Positions 9,894-18,510 of a DNA stretch of 64,000 nucleotides are shown piece after piece. The position numbers and the translations under genes are program-made. The notes beneath the pieces are model-generated. The model searched no databases. It was given only the letters and a program-made list of their open reading frames with translations, and had not been told where the DNA came from. The stretch is from Chitinophaga ginsengisegetis (lineage in GTDB: Bacteria; Bacteroidota; Bacteroidia; Chitinophagales; Chitinophagaceae), in the NCBI RefSeq assembly GCF_900168065.1, contig NZ_FUZZ01000002.1, positions 930,001-994,000 on the forward strand, given 5' to 3'. Numbering within the stretch: position 1 is the stretch's first letter; each line of letters opens with the position of its first letter.

Positions 9894-11297
9894 TTAGGGG
9901 CTATCTACCTCTAGAATCGAAATAAGGTGGTATCCTCCAAGTTTATGCTCCTCCCACGCCTGTCTTGATACTGATATTTTCCTATTACCATCAGATAATG
10001 TAAAATTGAGACCTATTCGGATAGATCGTTTTAATTCTTCGGGCAAGTTAGACCCCATAGCCTCTCTGTGAAGAAGTTCTGCTAAATCCAACATTCTCTT
10101 ATGTGCTACCATAGCGGATTCCGGATAGTGAACAGCAAGCATCAGTTTTAACTGATTGGCAACCTCGTTGCTGCCCATAACGTAGTAAGAAATACAACTA
10201 GAAATAATTTCATTGTCATTTAAATATATCAAGTTAGACGCGGCCTGCCATTCACCATCTCCACAATCATTATAAAATCCAGTTTCCACACCGCCCTCTT
10301 TTAGAAGATCCTTTGCCTTATAAGGCGACCACCCCATGCTTATATCAACATTTGGAGGATTTGCCTCAATTTTGTTCAGCTCTTTCATTTTTTTCAGGGA
10401 AAGTATCAGTTCCTCCTTAGTTTGGATCGTGTGGATAAAAAGAGAATTTTTCCACCGGACAAAATCCTTTACCCGAAACTTGAAATGAAAGATGGCCATT
10501 TTTTTAGCGAACGAATATAATCCAGAGTCTTGCAGAGCCACACGAAGCCCAACAAACGCCATTTCGTAACTGACATATACCGACAACAAAAAGACAAACG
10601 GTAGAAAAAATAAAGATAAAAGCGATGGTACAAGAAAATCAGATAAGGTGCCCTTGGATGCAAATGATTCAAAGTGGGCAATTATCCAATATAACGCATA
10701 GATAATTAAAAAAAGCCCAATGATCGAAAGCAATCCATTAGCGAATTTCGCGACCAATGTATTCTTTCGATCCCGCTTAGCAAAGACTGCAAGCAAGACC
10801 AGAAAGGTGACTACCGGCAAAATGAAAATTTCGATCCAATAGTTGAATGTATGGAACCCAATAAGAAACTCCACGAAAGCCGTAAACTTGAATACGTCTT
10901 TTATCGCATCCACGTAGTAGCCTTTATCCTCTCTTATTTTGTTAATACTGTAAAGCGAAACCAAACCAGCGGATATAAACCAAAATATGGTATTTTTTAT
11001 TTGCCCTGCATCCCAAATACCTATCTTCGACATGATCCCAATGACAGCCATCACATAGACAATCATTAATCCATATATCACCCAAAACGATCTACCGATG
11101 GCTAATATGACCATGTCGAATAACATCCGCCTGTTGGAAGATTTCATCATTATCCATAAAAAAAAAGGGATGATCCAAGTAAAAAGGGCTAATTCTCTCG
11201 TGTTAAAAATATCCTGCATTACAAGCACTATTTTATAAACATTCAGGGTAAGGAGGAAAACGAAGATAGTATTTATTGAGGAGCTCGTCAATAGCAA
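9894..11297 (-). CDS. Unknown multi-pass membrane protein with a C-terminal soluble domain
   Basis: A 467-residue protein of unknown function. The first 270 or so residues contain about seven or eight hydrophobic segments; the remaining 190 are soluble and include a Cys/Asp/Gly stretch (FYNDCGDGEW). No enzyme motif is visible. It points toward the Gabija-like genes and converges with the 255-residue gene, leaving a 263-base gap without a clear hairpin. The low GC content matches the defence block, so it is likely to be cargo of the same element. An effector or sensor role is possible but is only a guess from location. A later Met (MQDIF, residue 27) could be the real start. Confidence 0.7.
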   Translation of the reverse strand: MLLTSSSINTIFVFLLTLNVYKIVLVMQDIFNTRELALFTWIIPFFLWIMMKSSNRRMLFDMVILAIGRSFWVIYGLMIVYVMAVIGIMSKIGIWDAGQIKNTIFWFISAGLVSLYSINKIREDKGYYVDAIKDVFKFTAFVEFLIGFHTFNYWIEIFILPVVTFLVLLAVFAKRDRKNTLVAKFANGLLSIIGLFLIIYALYWIIAHFESFASKGTLSDFLVPSLLSLFFLPFVFLLSVYVSYEMAFVGLRVALQDSGLYSFAKKMAIFHFKFRVKDFVRWKNSLFIHTIQTKEELILSLKKMKELNKIEANPPNVDISMGWSPYKAKDLLKEGGVETGFYNDCGDGEWQAASNLIYLNDNEIISSCISYYVMGSNEVANQLKLMLAVHYPESAMVAHKRMLDLAELLHREAMGSNLPEELKRSIRIGLNFTLSDGNRKISVSRQAWEEHKLGGYHLISILEVDSP

Positions 11298-11357
11298 ATC
11301 TAAACTGTCTACGGATGGACCATCACCCCCTGAATTTCACCCAAAAACGCCATCACT

Positions 11358-11387
11358 GGTTCCAAACAAATCCCATCTGGGCTACGA
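11358..11387 (+). repeat. tRNA-3'-end-like remnant followed by a terminator
   Basis: The stretch ending ATCCCATCTGGGCTACGA looks like the T-arm and acceptor end of a tRNA, but no matching 5' half precedes it. Its last part, GCTACGAAAAAAG (11381-11393), is identical to 29613-29625 and close to the tRNA-Met end at 2433-2447. It marks the boundary between AT-rich defence DNA and the TonB locus and may be a divergent or decayed right attachment site. Confidence 0.35.
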
Positions 11388-11389
11388 AA

Positions 11390-11436
11390 AAAGAAAGAAG
11401 GCTTTCAAGCATCTGCCTGAAAGCCTTCTTTCTTTT
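11390..11436. terminator. Strong hairpin terminator
   Basis: Long inverted repeat: arms AAAGAAGGCTTTCA and TGAAAGCCTTCTTT around the loop AGCATCTGCC, with A-rich and T-rich flanks, so it can act in both directions. It follows the tRNA-like remnant, as terminators follow intact tRNA genes. Confidence 0.7.
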
Positions 11437-11488
11437 AGCACAACATCCTGGACGTGATTCGTCTTTAATGCTTTTATAACGAATAAAA

Positions 11489-11515
11489 AAAGTCGCCCTT
11501 CTATCAGGCGACTTT
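11489..11515. terminator. Hairpin terminator
   Basis: AAAGTCGCC and GGCGACTTT around a nine-base loop, with an A-run upstream that becomes a T-run on the minus strand. It probably ends leftward transcription from the lipoprotein operon. Confidence 0.7.
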
Positions 11516-11524
11516 CAAAAGAAG

Positions 11525-11550
11525 AGTGCGCGGCATCGCTACCGCGCACT
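11525..11550 (-). terminator. Hairpin directly after the minus-strand lipoprotein operon
   Basis: Nine-base arms AGTGCGCGG and CCGCGCACT around an eight-base loop, 24 bases beyond the last stop codon of the operon. It has a short pyrimidine-rich tail on the minus strand and forms a tandem with the next hairpin. Confidence 0.6.
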
Positions 11551-11573
11551 AATTAAATCTGCCACTACTAAAT

Positions 11574-12317
11574 TCACGGCCTTTTAAACAAACGTATAAC
11601 ATCCAGCTGCAGGTTGCCGGGTGTAACAAAGTAAGTGCGTACCAGACCTTTTTCAACATTTTTAGGGAGAAGTAAGCCCGCCTCTCCCACTTTACTGATC
11701 AATTCACTGTCTTCGAAGTACCAGCTATCTATGGTACCGGTTTTGGTAAAGTACAGGTTATAAGATTTACTCTTGTCCTGAAAGCCTTCTTCCGGCATAT
11801 AATCCGCATGGATCCAGGTACCTGGTTTAACGTTTTTGGCGATGTAGGTTATCTGACCTGTTTCATTTTGGAGGAAGATATCCAGCGCATCACTACTTTT
11901 CGGATAGTGAATATAAAAGCTTAGTTTATTGGTAGATGAATCTGCAGCAGGTATTTCTATTTTCAGTTCATTTCCGTTGATGTAAACAAACGGGAAAAAC
12001 AGCTCAAGCTTACCACTGCTCAGATTGAGCTGTTGCTGAAAAACATCTTTTCCGGAAGTTTTATCTTTAATTTTTAAGGCGCTTTCTTTTTTTGAAGCAT
12101 GGAAGGTATAAATTTTACTGAACGTAACCGGCTTGTTCGGCAGCGTGGTAAAGTTGCGGTAAATGGTAGTATCTATGGATGTTTCCAGCTCGGCGTCGCC
12201 AATATTATATCCCCAGACTTCTACATTGATTGCTCTTGTTGTTTCATCTTCCTTATTGCAGGAGATAAACACTAGCAGAACAACAAGCAAACTTAGTAAT
12301 CTATATTTTGACATCAT
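11574..12317 (-). CDS. Putative lipoprotein at the end of the first TonB locus
   Basis: A 247-residue protein with a lipoprotein signal (hydrophobic stretch LLSLLVVLLVFISC, lipobox Cys at about residue 20), so it is probably anchored in the outer membrane or periplasm. The rest looks beta-rich, and no known domain is recognised. It is the last gene of the minus-strand operon sigma, FecR, TonB receptor, lipoprotein, lipoprotein, and starts 11 bases after the preceding gene. Surface lipoproteins downstream of a TonB receptor commonly bind the receptor's ligand, but the ligand is unknown. A second Met directly follows the first, so the start may be one codon later. Confidence 0.8.
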   Translation of the reverse strand: MMSKYRLLSLLVVLLVFISCNKEDETTRAINVEVWGYNIGDAELETSIDTTIYRNFTTLPNKPVTFSKIYTFHASKKESALKIKDKTSGKDVFQQQLNLSSGKLELFFPFVYINGNELKIEIPAADSSTNKLSFYIHYPKSSDALDIFLQNETGQITYIAKNVKPGTWIHADYMPEEGFQDKSKSYNLYFTKTGTIDSWYFEDSELISKVGEAGLLLPKNVEKGLVRTYFVTPGNLQLDVIRLFKRP

Positions 12318-12328
12318 CTCTTTAAATT

Positions 12329-13120
12329 TTAATAGTCTAAACGGGTATTAAATCTCATGATCGTTCCGCTGGGAGCTTCAGAGAAGATGTATATTTTTGA
12401 AGAGGCTGCAGATGCAGCCGGTTTAGGAGCAGTGGTGGACAGATCGTTCCAGGTATAGGAGGTGCCATCTATATAAGGCGTGTTGGTACCTGCTTTATAG
12501 ATTCTCACCTGAAAAGAAACGGAAGTCATCACACCATTGTATTCCTGCCTGGCGGTGGAAAACGTAGAGATAGTGGCAGCCTCACTGAATTCATTTGGTT
12601 TCACATTTTTGAGTCGGGTGATCTCTTCAAAAACTTTAGGAGTGGAATAGTATTTACCAATGACTAAATCTACCGGTTCACTGTATTTGGTTACATCAGG
12701 AACGAACATGTATATCAGGCTGATTTTCTTATCTGTTACCCCGGGCTTTTCCGGCATATCACTCATCTTTCCATCCATATAAAGAAAATTTAAGCTGGCA
12801 GCGCCATCTTCCTTTTTGAATTCTTGTTCTAATACCAGTTTTCCTGTGTTTTTTTCACTGACATTGACCTTAACAGTACGCTGCTCTCCTCTGAAAGTGT
12901 AAGCTTCCGCCAGGTTAAATGCGCTTTCACCGGTTGCTATACGTGGCGAACTGATGGTGTCCACTTTTACTGCAAGCACTTCTTTGGTGGCGTTATAACC
13001 CTTTATGCTGATAGGAAACACCTGGTCTGTATAGAGAAAATTATCATTGTATTTATTGCAGGCGGCCAGCAAAGAAGCGGCCATACTCAGCAAAATCCAG
13101 TTTGTATAAATTGATTTCAT
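12329..13120 (-). CDS. Putative lipoprotein paired with the TonB receptor
   Basis: A 263-residue lipoprotein with signal MKSIYTNWILLSMAASLLAAC and lipobox LAAC. It resembles its downstream neighbour in size and general build (an early hydrophobic anchor, then a beta-rich region), so the two may be distant paralogues. It begins 17 bases after the TonB receptor stop codon. It is not a SusD: SusD proteins are about 500 residues and helical. A role in substrate capture beside the receptor is inferred from position only. Confidence 0.8.
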   Translation of the reverse strand: MKSIYTNWILLSMAASLLAACNKYNDNFLYTDQVFPISIKGYNATKEVLAVKVDTISSPRIATGESAFNLAEAYTFRGEQRTVKVNVSEKNTGKLVLEQEFKKEDGAASLNFLYMDGKMSDMPEKPGVTDKKISLIYMFVPDVTKYSEPVDLVIGKYYSTPKVFEEITRLKNVKPNEFSEAATISTFSTARQEYNGVMTSVSFQVRIYKAGTNTPYIDGTSYTWNDLSTTAPKPAASAASSKIYIFSEAPSGTIMRFNTRLDY

Positions 13121-13137
13121 TTCTTCTGTTTATGTCG

Positions 13138-16100
13138 TTATAAATTGTAGGAAATGGATAAACTGAAAGATGATCCTATTTTGCGGATGAAGGTATCAGT
13201 ATCGCCTATACGAATTTTCGTTTTCCCATCAGGGCTATCCTGATAATAGCCTTCCTCATAATTTTGTGAGAAGCCATATTCCCATTTGTATACATCCGAC
13301 CATTCTTTCATGGTCATGTTATCGCTGCCTGGCTTCACCTCATAAGTATTCTGTCCGTTGATAAAAAAGCGGTAGGGACTATTTGTAAGATTGCTGATGT
13401 TCAGCCTTACCTGTAATTTTCTATCTTTCAGGAATTTATAGCTTATCTGCGCATCTATCTGGTTGCGCGGACGTTCCATTTCGGAATAATGCGGTTGCAT
13501 ACCAACCGTAAAGGTTTTATAGCCGGCGTGGTTGAAAGCGATATTTGCACCTAATCTATCTCCGGCGTATTGCAGACCGATATTATACAGTACAGGGACT
13601 TGTCCGTATAACGGTCGTTTTTCTTTCAGGTAAGTTTTTCTGCGATAGGCATATGAGTTACCTTCTGCATCAGAGCCGGAGCCCATGGTTTCGTAACGGA
13701 AGGCGCTGGCCTGTACTTCAGAGTTCTGCAGTGTCAGGTTACCGCTGAAATAGAGGTTGTTTAAAAATTTTACATCTTTAGCAAAGAACCCAAAGCTTTT
13801 GCGGACATCTACTTCCCAGCCATTTACATCTGCATAATCAGAGTTGGCAGTGAGCAGGTCTACGGCGCCACTTGTATTCGTGATGTCCAGGTACATTTCT
13901 ACCGGATTCCTGAAATGTTTTTTAAAGTAACCAGCGGAGATGACTTCTCCCGCGGATGGATACCATTCAACCCGCAGATCGTAGTGGGTAATTAGCGTAG
14001 AAACCACGCCTGTATTACGTTGTATACGACCATAGAGATAATTAAATCGTGCAAAACTGGAATTCTCAATCAGAGCCGGACGTATGGCTGATTGCGCGTA
14101 AGACGCCCTGATATTGAAGTTAGGGATAGGTGTGATGGTGAGGTTACCGGAAGGCAGGTACAGCCATTTTTTATCTTCAGCGTTGGCATCAAGTGTTTTG
14201 TGAACAAGATTACCGGTTTCCGGATCTACGTAGCGGTATTTTTCTGCATTTTCCAGGTCGGCCTGTGAAACTTTATCTGCAGCTTCATCTTTTATCTTCT
14301 CGTATTCATAAAATTCACTTCTGATACCCCACACCAGACGAAGCCATTTGGTAAAGCGGCTATCCAGCATTACATAGCCAGCCTGGTTATTATTCCTGCC
14401 TGTGTAAGTGTTGTTATTGAAGGCTGCCGGGAAGTAATACATATCTGTGAGCGGATTGGCAAAGTCGATGCTCCATTGTTGTATCGGCTTGTATCCATCT
14501 TTAAAACTTCCTGCAACCCCTACTGGCAAAACATTCCAATCATAGTGGCCTTTTTTATCCTGGTACTGGTACCCGCCTTTAATTACTTGCACAGTTTTAC
14601 CGATATTGAATTTATAACTCAGTGCCGCATCGGCCATCCAGTTGGTTTCCACGTATTTGTAAGAAGAACGGCTCAAGGGTCCGGGATTAGCATTACCTGG
14701 ACCTGGTGAATAATTGTAACTAACACCATTCAGGGTTTCTATACGTCCTACTGTTGCATCTACCGCATCCTGTTCGTGGTTGGTAACCGTATTGCGGGCT
14801 ATACTCCAGTCGAACTTAAAACGGCCAATGTTATGTTCACCGTTGATTCTGTTCTGTAACAAGTCGATGAATTTTGGTCGGTCGTATTCACTAATCATCG
14901 GATCATCACCTTTTGCTAAATCTTCACCCCAGCCGGCTATACGAAAGAACTGGTTGGCAAATACGCGTGAATAAAAGTTACGGGAAGTTATCTGATGGTT
15001 TTTGATACGCCATCCTGCATTGAGCAAGGCCCCCCAGCTAGTAGTGAAATTGTATTGCTGGGCTTTTGATTCATGAATCTCTTTGCCTGTTTGAAGATCA
15101 TACTGGTTGTTACCTGCCATAGAGAAGGCGCCACGCTCGAAGTGTTGTATGTCGTCAATGGCCTGTTCATTGCGGTAGCTCAGGGAGCCTACCAGCCCGA
15201 TACGACTGTTCTTCAGGTTATAGCTACGACCCAGGCTAAACTGGTAATTCTGACCGGGTGCAGCTTTAAAGGTGCGGGTACCTAATCTTTCCAGACCGCC
15301 AATGGCTTTGTTCTGCTCAGCGATCATTTCAGGGGTAACTTTCTCCACGCCGGGAGGAGGGATATGATTATAGGGATTCCTGGGATCATAATTACCCGGC
15401 GTAAGTGTCAGGATCTCTTTAGGAAAATGATTTCTGCCACCATCATCAAATCCGAGGTAGTCGCTTTTTCCCCGCTGGTAACCCATGAATTTTTTACCGG
15501 TACTACCGTTGATATATTTACTACCGAAGCTGAGGGTGGTGAAATTACTTTCAGGAATAGCCATGGTATTGATTTGTACCATTCCTCCGCCAAAGCCGAA
15601 ACCCATATCTGGTGTAACAGTTTTAGAAACAACGACATTATCTACGAGATTACTCGGCACGATGTCGAATTCAAAATCACGCACCTGTACATCGGTGCTA
15701 GGGAGGGCGGCGCCATCCATCATGGCCATATTATATCTTTCAGCGATACCACGTACTACCACTCTGCGATTGTCGGTAGTGCTGACACCCGAAATACGTT
15801 TCAATGTTTCTCCGATATTTTTATCGGGTAAAACAGCAATCTGTTCGCGACTGATACCATTGGTGATACCGGCATCATTTCTCTGACGAAGATACAGCGA
15901 TGCTATAGATTCCTTGCTGACAGAGGATTTCACGACTACCATAGCCAGGTTTCCTTTCCGTCTTTTTAAGGTGGCGTTTAAGTTGAAAAATCCATTTTCC
16001 GAGATGGTAATGCCACTAACTTCTTTGGCGCCATAGCCAATGGCGCTGATCAGAACGGTATAGTTCCCTTTAGGTAGTGGCAAGGAGAAGTTACCAGCTT

Positions 16101-16569
16101 CGTCAGTAATTGCGCCAGTGCTGCCGATGCGAATGGTAGCACCTATTACAGGATCGCCATTTTCTTCATCGAGAAGTTTACCGGTAAGGCCGCCATCTTT
16201 TTTTGTGGCTGGCGGCAGTGGTTTCTCAAATAAAACGATCCCACCAGCCACTTCTTTATAACCTACGTTTGCTTTTTGCAGCAGATAGTGGAGGATGTCG
16301 GATATGTCGGTTTGTTTAAATTCTTTTGCGGAGATGCTCCATTGTGTGAGCCGTAATTTACCGGCATCGTATGCAATGTTGACAGGGCTGGCTTCTTTCA
16401 ACTGTTCCATAGCTACGTCCAGTGTAACATTAGAAAAACGAATAGTTAGTTTCACCGTTCCGGGCGACTGTGCGACTATTCCTAATGCCAGCAGCATCAG
16501 GCAACACAGCATCATGAAGATGCGCCTCGGACTGGTAGGGATCATCGTCCCTCGTGCTTTTTTTTTCAT
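13138..16569 (-). CDS. TonB-dependent outer-membrane receptor with STN and carboxypeptidase-like domains
   Basis: Outer-membrane receptor energised by TonB, about 1143 residues from the preferred start at 16569 (MKKKARG..., ahead of the signal peptide); the frame also has a Met at 16641. Order: signal peptide; STN/secretin-like signalling domain (VTLDVAMEQLKEASPVNIAY); carboxypeptidase-regulatory-like domain (GKLLDEENGDPVIGATIRIG); plug (IAVLPDKNIGETLKRISGVS, VVVRGIAERYNMAMMDG); then a 22-strand-type barrel ending in an aromatic-rich C-terminus. The STN domain implies transducer function: ligand binding signals through the FecR protein and ECF sigma factor encoded immediately upstream. The plug lacks the SusC-type hallmark region and there is no SusD, so the substrate may be iron-related or otherwise non-glycan. 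Substrate unknown. Confidence 0.9.
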   Translation of the reverse strand: MKKKARGTMIPTSPRRIFMMLCCLMLLALGIVAQSPGTVKLTIRFSNVTLDVAMEQLKEASPVNIAYDAGKLRLTQWSISAKEFKQTDISDILHYLLQKANVGYKEVAGGIVLFEKPLPPATKKDGGLTGKLLDEENGDPVIGATIRIGSTGAITDEAGNFSLPLPKGNYTVLISAIGYGAKEVSGITISENGFFNLNATLKRRKGNLAMVVVKSSVSKESIASLYLRQRNDAGITNGISREQIAVLPDKNIGETLKRISGVSTTDNRRVVVRGIAERYNMAMMDGAALPSTDVQVRDFEFDIVPSNLVDNVVVSKTVTPDMGFGFGGGMVQINTMAIPESNFTTLSFGSKYINGSTGKKFMGYQRGKSDYLGFDDGGRNHFPKEILTLTPGNYDPRNPYNHIPPPGVEKVTPEMIAEQNKAIGGLERLGTRTFKAAPGQNYQFSLGRSYNLKNSRIGLVGSLSYRNEQAIDDIQHFERGAFSMAGNNQYDLQTGKEIHESKAQQYNFTTSWGALLNAGWRIKNHQITSRNFYSRVFANQFFRIAGWGEDLAKGDDPMISEYDRPKFIDLLQNRINGEHNIGRFKFDWSIARNTVTNHEQDAVDATVGRIETLNGVSYNYSPGPGNANPGPLSRSSYKYVETNWMADAALSYKFNIGKTVQVIKGGYQYQDKKGHYDWNVLPVGVAGSFKDGYKPIQQWSIDFANPLTDMYYFPAAFNNNTYTGRNNNQAGYVMLDSRFTKWLRLVWGIRSEFYEYEKIKDEAADKVSQADLENAEKYRYVDPETGNLVHKTLDANAEDKKWLYLPSGNLTITPIPNFNIRASYAQSAIRPALIENSSFARFNYLYGRIQRNTGVVSTLITHYDLRVEWYPSAGEVISAGYFKKHFRNPVEMYLDITNTSGAVDLLTANSDYADVNGWEVDVRKSFGFFAKDVKFLNNLYFSGNLTLQNSEVQASAFRYETMGSGSDAEGNSYAYRRKTYLKEKRPLYGQVPVLYNIGLQYAGDRLGANIAFNHAGYKTFTVGMQPHYSEMERPRNQIDAQISYKFLKDRKLQVRLNISNLTNSPYRFFINGQNTYEVKPGSDNMTMKEWSDVYKWEYGFSQNYEEGYYQDSPDGKTKIRIGDTDTFIRKIGSSFSLSISYNL

Positions 16570-16667
16570 ATCTTTATAATTGTTTTTATTAAATGGTAAT
16601 GTTGCTTTCGTCAAAAATGGCATTACCGGAAACTTTGGCAAATCCCGTTACCAGCGGGATTTTGCTT

Positions 16668-17615
16668 TTAATACAGTGTGATAGTTTTTCCTTGTATTTT
16701 ATATCGTATATCGTGTACTTCCGCCAGGGTGGCTATAATGTCGTTTACAGAAGTTTTATGTATGAAGAATTTAGCATCGTAATGCAGCCTGCGGATACCA
16801 GCGTTGTTGGTTACTAACGTCACCCCATATACTTCCCTCAGCTCAAAGGCCAGTTCATTAAAGGTGGTTGATTCTAACAGCAGTACTCCTTGCTGCCAGG
16901 CCTGCACCTGTTTCCAGTCGAGGCTATCGATATGGGAATGACCATCCTTACGGTCCCATTGAAATCTTTTGCCCCTGGATAGTTCAGTTAGTACCTGGAT
17001 GCTGTCGCTCACCTGGACACGGCCTTGCTGTACCCACACCTGAATAGATGGGCCATCGCTGTATGCTTTAATATTAAATGCAGTGCCTAAGACTTTGGTT
17101 TCCAGCTGCCCTGCTTTCACGATGAATGGCCGGGTAATGTCATGCTGTACTTCAAAAAATGCTTCTCCTTCTATTAGTTCGAGGTACCTGGCTTTCATCC
17201 CGTACAGAGAGCTGTATTTCAGTGTGGTCCCGGACTTTAGCCATACACGTGAGTTATCCGGTAGCTGGATTTGTTTTATATCGCCGAAAGGAGCGCTTAC
17301 TGTATAATAGATAGCAGGCTGTTTATTATGGTTGATCATGTAAAGCCATAGAGCGCTGACCACCAATACGAGGATACAGGCTGCTGCCGCGGTCCTGCTA
17401 CGTATAGCCACCACTTTGGGCTTATTGATCCTGTCGAGAATCTGCAGCTGAATGCTGCCTTTAACGGCGCTTTTTCTCCCTTGCTGGTTCCATAGGCCGA
17501 TGGGTTTGGAATCATCTACGGCGTGATACCATTCATCAATTACCTGGTGTTGTTGTTCATTGGTTTTACCTGATAAGTAGCGTTGCAGCAGGTTTAACCG
17601 TTTGTGTAATTTCAT
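16668..17615 (-). CDS. FecR-family anti-sigma factor
   Basis: Inner-membrane sigma regulator of 315 residues. A cytoplasmic N-terminal region of about 80 residues (YLSGKTNEQQHQVIDEWY) is followed by one membrane segment (AAACILVLVVSALWLYM), the FecR periplasmic domain (VSAPFGDIKQIQLPDNSRVWL, ELIEGEAFFEV), and the C-terminal STN-like region (FNELAFELREVYGV). It holds the neighbouring ECF sigma until the TonB receptor signals. It sits between the sigma and receptor genes in one orientation, the standard fec-like order. Family assignment is firm. Confidence 0.92.
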   Translation of the reverse strand: MKLHKRLNLLQRYLSGKTNEQQHQVIDEWYHAVDDSKPIGLWNQQGRKSAVKGSIQLQILDRINKPKVVAIRSRTAAAACILVLVVSALWLYMINHNKQPAIYYTVSAPFGDIKQIQLPDNSRVWLKSGTTLKYSSLYGMKARYLELIEGEAFFEVQHDITRPFIVKAGQLETKVLGTAFNIKAYSDGPSIQVWVQQGRVQVSDSIQVLTELSRGKRFQWDRKDGHSHIDSLDWKQVQAWQQGVLLLESTTFNELAFELREVYGVTLVTNNAGIRRLHYDAKFFIHKTSVNDIIATLAEVHDIRYKIQGKTITLY

Positions 17616-17700
17616 TTATAACAGTCCTCCTGCTATATACATACTGATTCAGGCAGGTGGTACTATAGTTCCAATGTTACCGAATTGTGAATTCCTTTGG

Positions 17701-18279
17701 TTAAAGAATAAAAGGCAGGAAGATCGCCTGGCTTTGCAGTCGCAGCCGGAGTCGTTTACGGGCGTTTTGTAATTGGTTTTTAACTGTTTGCTCTGAGATG
17801 GATAGCCGCATCGCTATCTCCCTGATGGATAATTCCTTTTCATAACTGAGGATGAAAACCCCTCTCATCTTATCAGGCATGGCGGCAATTTCCGCCTGTA
17901 CTTTATCTCTCAGGCGGTCAAAATCGTAGTGGTCCTGTTTTTTCAGGTCGGTTTCATCGGGCAGACTATAAACAGATAAGGGTAAATCAGTGGTGCCTTG
18001 TTTGGCTTCCCGGTATATATGACGGATCACACTGTATTTCAGGGCAGTAAACAAATAAGGGCTTAATTTATCCTCCACGATGATCTGTTGCCGGTTTTCC
18101 CAGGCATGAATAAAAATATTCTGTACGAAATCTTTGGAGGTGGCTTCATCAGCCAGCCTTCGGTAAGCCATCGAAAACATTTCTTCCCAATACCGTTCAA
18201 ATAAACACGAAAACGATGCTGTATCACCCTGCTTTACTTGTTGCCATAATTCGGCATCATTTAAAGTGTTTTTATCCAT
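17701..18279 (-). CDS. ECF RNA polymerase sigma factor
   Basis: A 192-residue sigma-70 family member with region 2 (FERYWEEMFSMAYRRLADEA, DFVQNIFIHAWENR) and region 4 with a helix-turn-helix (LSIREIAMRLSISEQTVKNQL). It is the first gene of the receptor operon and is probably controlled by the FecR protein downstream. On its own strand a TAtcTTTG -7 element lies at 18300-18307, about 20 bases before the start codon; a well-spaced -33 TTTG is not evident. Confidence 0.93.
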   Translation of the reverse strand: MDKNTLNDAELWQQVKQGDTASFSCLFERYWEEMFSMAYRRLADEATSKDFVQNIFIHAWENRQQIIVEDKLSPYLFTALKYSVIRHIYREAKQGTTDLPLSVYSLPDETDLKKQDHYDFDRLRDKVQAEIAAMPDKMRGVFILSYEKELSIREIAMRLSISEQTVKNQLQNARKRLRLRLQSQAIFLPFIL

Positions 18280-18299
18280 TACAAATTATCTTGCGGACG

Positions 18300-18307
18300 C
18301 AAAGATA
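18300..18307 (-). promoter_or_regulatory. Possible -7 element of the ECF sigma gene
   Basis: CAAAGATA on the plus strand reads TATCTTTG on the minus strand, matching TAnnTTTG, just upstream of the sigma factor start. A TTTG-like sequence further upstream is too close for the usual 19-21 base spacing, so this is a partial match. Confidence 0.4.
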
Positions 18308-18510
18308 TAGTTAGTTTTTTGCCAAAATATTAGCGGCGCGGATTGGAGAAGGCCTTACCCCGGCGATTTCCGGCTGTAGATAAGGATGAGTCACGGGTAT
18401 TATTTTATTATTATTTTATAGAAGCCTTTTTAGTTATGTTCTATTCTCTTCTGATAATCAAAGGCGATGCCGTCATGCAGCTTAACGCAGCAATACACTA
18501 CACCCCGGCA

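Noticed and set aside
11358..11387. A functional tRNA gene
   Set aside because: Only the T-arm/acceptor-like 3' part is present; no acceptor 5' strand, D arm or anticodon arm precedes it.
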